Shown piece after piece: positions 63,009-64,000 of a stretch of 64,000 nucleotides of DNA. Origin of the DNA: Cellvibrio sp. UBA7661 (GTDB lineage Bacteria > Pseudomonadota > Gammaproteobacteria > Pseudomonadales > Cellvibrionaceae). The position numbers and the translations under genes were made by a program. The notes under the pieces were generated by a model. That model made no database searches. It saw nothing but the letters and a program-made list of their open reading frames with translations, and was not told the DNA's origin. Numbering within the stretch: the first letter of the stretch is position 1; each line of letters begins with the position of its first letter. Location: positions 326,411-390,410 of the forward strand of contig DLHT01000018.1 of NCBI GenBank assembly GCA_002483365.1. Direction: 5' to 3'.

Positions 63009-63428
63009 TTAATGATGAGCCTCAGAAAACCCTTGCCCAACCAGAACACTGCGAATTTTTTCTGCTGTTTGCTTGAGCACTTCACCATCAGCCTGCTTGG
63101 CAAAGGCAAAACTCAAATCATCCATTGAATCCATGGGTACCAAGTGAATGTGAGTATGTGGCACTTCAAGGCCGGCAATCATCAATCCCACGCGAGTTGC
63201 CGGATAAGCAATTTTTAACGCGTTGGCAATGTTGTGGCTTACTTGCATAAGATGTGCAGCAAGATCGAGCGGCAAATCGCTCCACTGATCAACTTCTTCA
63301 CGCGGAATCACCAATACATGTCCTTGGCGGATAGGCTGAATCGTTAAAATCGCAACTGCCTTATCGTCCTTCCAGACAAAGTTCCCGGGGATTTTTCCTT
63401 CCATAATCATGGTAAATACACTGGCCAT
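63009..63428 (-). CDS. HIT family nucleotide hydrolase
   Basis: A 139-residue histidine-triad protein with the active-site motif PHTHIHLVPM, the substrate-binding QPIRQGHVLVIPREEVDQW and FTMIMEGKIPGNFVW at the start. HIT enzymes split phosphoramidates or dinucleotide polyphosphates such as AMP-lysine; the exact substrate is not set. The ATG at 63428 follows AGGAG. It lies 22 bp after an upstream gene on the same strand and precedes the CbiM-like permease. Confidence 0.95.
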   Translation of the reverse strand: MASVFTMIMEGKIPGNFVWKDDKAVAILTIQPIRQGHVLVIPREEVDQWSDLPLDLAAHLMQVSHNIANALKIAYPATRVGLMIAGLEVPHTHIHLVPMDSMDDLSFAFAKQADGEVLKQTAEKIRSVLVGQGFSEAHH

Positions 63429-63450
63429 AGGTCACTCCTAAAAATAATGT

Positions 63451-64000
63451 TTAATACACAGCAATGCCGCGCCGCAATAATTCACGCGCAAGTATTTCAT
63501 CAATTTGATGGATGTTTTCATCGCGGAATTCGACGTAAGCAACTTTGTGTTTTTTGTAGAGCAGGTTTTTTTCCAACTCACCACCAATCACTGCAGCACG
63601 GTTATTTTCCAACCCGAGCTCATCAGCCCAACATTCAATACAAAGTTCGGCGTCGGGCACATAAAAATCGGCAACTGCAGAATCAAGATCCCAGAGCATG
63701 GTGTAGTCGCGCGCATGAATTACACGGGTCAGGTACAACCAGTTATCGATCCGGCGCTGCACATTATTATTCACACGGTGGCCATCCAGAGTTGCATGGC
63801 CAGCCAAACCATCATCACCCGTAATTTGCAACAGCGATGCAATAAGCTCAGGCTCATCCAAAATGGTTTCCGGCCAAGTGACAAACGGAATGCCCGATTC
63901 TGCTTCCTGCTGCTTTCCGCCAAGCTGCTTGCCTTTGGCCGTTATCAACCAGCCGCGAATATGTTTTTTGATCAGGTTTTTTTCGGCCAACAATAAATTC
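63451..64000 (-). CDS. Unknown protein with PD-(D/E)XK-like C-terminus (5' end outside window)
   Basis: An open frame of at least 182 codons that runs off the right edge, so the true start is not seen; a TTG at 63993 is only an internal codon. The N-terminal part KKHIRGWLITAKGKQLGG resembles a winged-helix end, and the C-terminal part DLDSAVADFYVPDAELCIECW with later KKHKVAYVEFRDENI has the D...E...K pattern of restriction-endonuclease-like folds. Similar proteins in related genomes are sometimes mislabelled glycerol kinase. Function unknown. It likely shares an operon with the HIT gene. Confidence 0.6.
   Translation of the reverse strand, partial: NLLLAEKNLIKKHIRGWLITAKGKQLGGKQQEAESGIPFVTWPETILDEPELIASLLQITGDDGLAGHATLDGHRVNNNVQRRIDNWLYLTRVIHARDYTMLWDLDSAVADFYVPDAELCIECWADELGLENNRAAVIGGELEKNLLYKKHKVAYVEFRDENIHQIDEILARELLRRGIAVY

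Overview
The window reads as the chromosome of a polarly flagellated gammaproteobacterium close to the Pseudomonas/Cellvibrio group. The evidence is gene order and protein type: the gyrA - pheA - tyrA - cmk - rpsA - ihfB - wbpM - wbpL neighbourhood and the mtaD - ubiG - mupP - yciK neighbourhood both follow the Pseudomonas aeruginosa plan, and the motility genes are of the FleSR / FleN / FlhF / sigma-54 type used for a single polar flagellum. Base composition is moderate, with a more AT-rich left end. I see no insertion sequence, prophage, CRISPR array, tRNA or rRNA. Species assignment is inference.

Left part (1-24.9 kb). A 5' portion of an ammonium transporter leaves the window on the left. 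Next come a WbpL/WecA-type initiating sugar-phosphate transferase and a WbpM-type dehydratase, convergent with no base between their stop codons. Then, all on the minus strand, come ihfB, rpsA, a four-gene sugar-nucleotide block (ugd, manC, galU, manB), cmk, pyrF, a small ComEA-like DNA-binding protein, cysN, cysD, tyrA, pheA and gyrA. After a divergent promoter region, mtaD, ubiG, mupP and a yciK-type reductase run on the plus strand and end at a 22-bp perfect hairpin terminator shared with the motility locus.

Central part (24.9-61.3 kb). This is one nearly continuous minus-strand flagellar and chemotaxis supercluster. In transcription order it holds fleS, fleR, (two unrelated plus-strand genes), fliE-F-G-H-I-J, an HsbA/HsbR/HptB phosphorelay and partner-switching module, fliK, fliL-M-N-O-P-Q-R, flhB, flhA, flhF, fleN, fliA, cheY, cheZ, cheA, cheB, motC, motD, parC, parP, cheW and a DUF2802 membrane protein. 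Sigma-54 (-24/-12) promoters with perfect or near-perfect consensus lie before fleS, fliK and fliL; weaker matches lie before flhA, parC and fliE. This fits a hierarchy in which a FleQ-like activator (not in the window) and FleSR drive RpoN-dependent operons and FliA drives late genes. ParC/ParP and CheA, which carries a threefold repeated peptide in its linker, would place the chemotaxis array at the pole; FlhF and FleN would set flagellar place and number.

Right part (61.3-64 kb). A consensus promoter and a yybP-ykoY-type manganese riboswitch precede a GDT1/UPF0016 family transporter, a probable Mn2+ exporter. A minus-strand group follows: a 5'-truncated unknown protein with a nuclease-like C-terminus, a HIT-family hydrolase and a CbiM-like energy-coupling-factor permease.

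The most noteworthy items are the CheA repeats, the partner-switch module embedded in the flagellar operon, the Mn riboswitch/transporter pair, the FlhB NPEH site, a hairpin placed directly before pyrF, and the futalosine-hydrolase-like gene between fliE and fleR. I did not find a wholly unknown multi-gene system.
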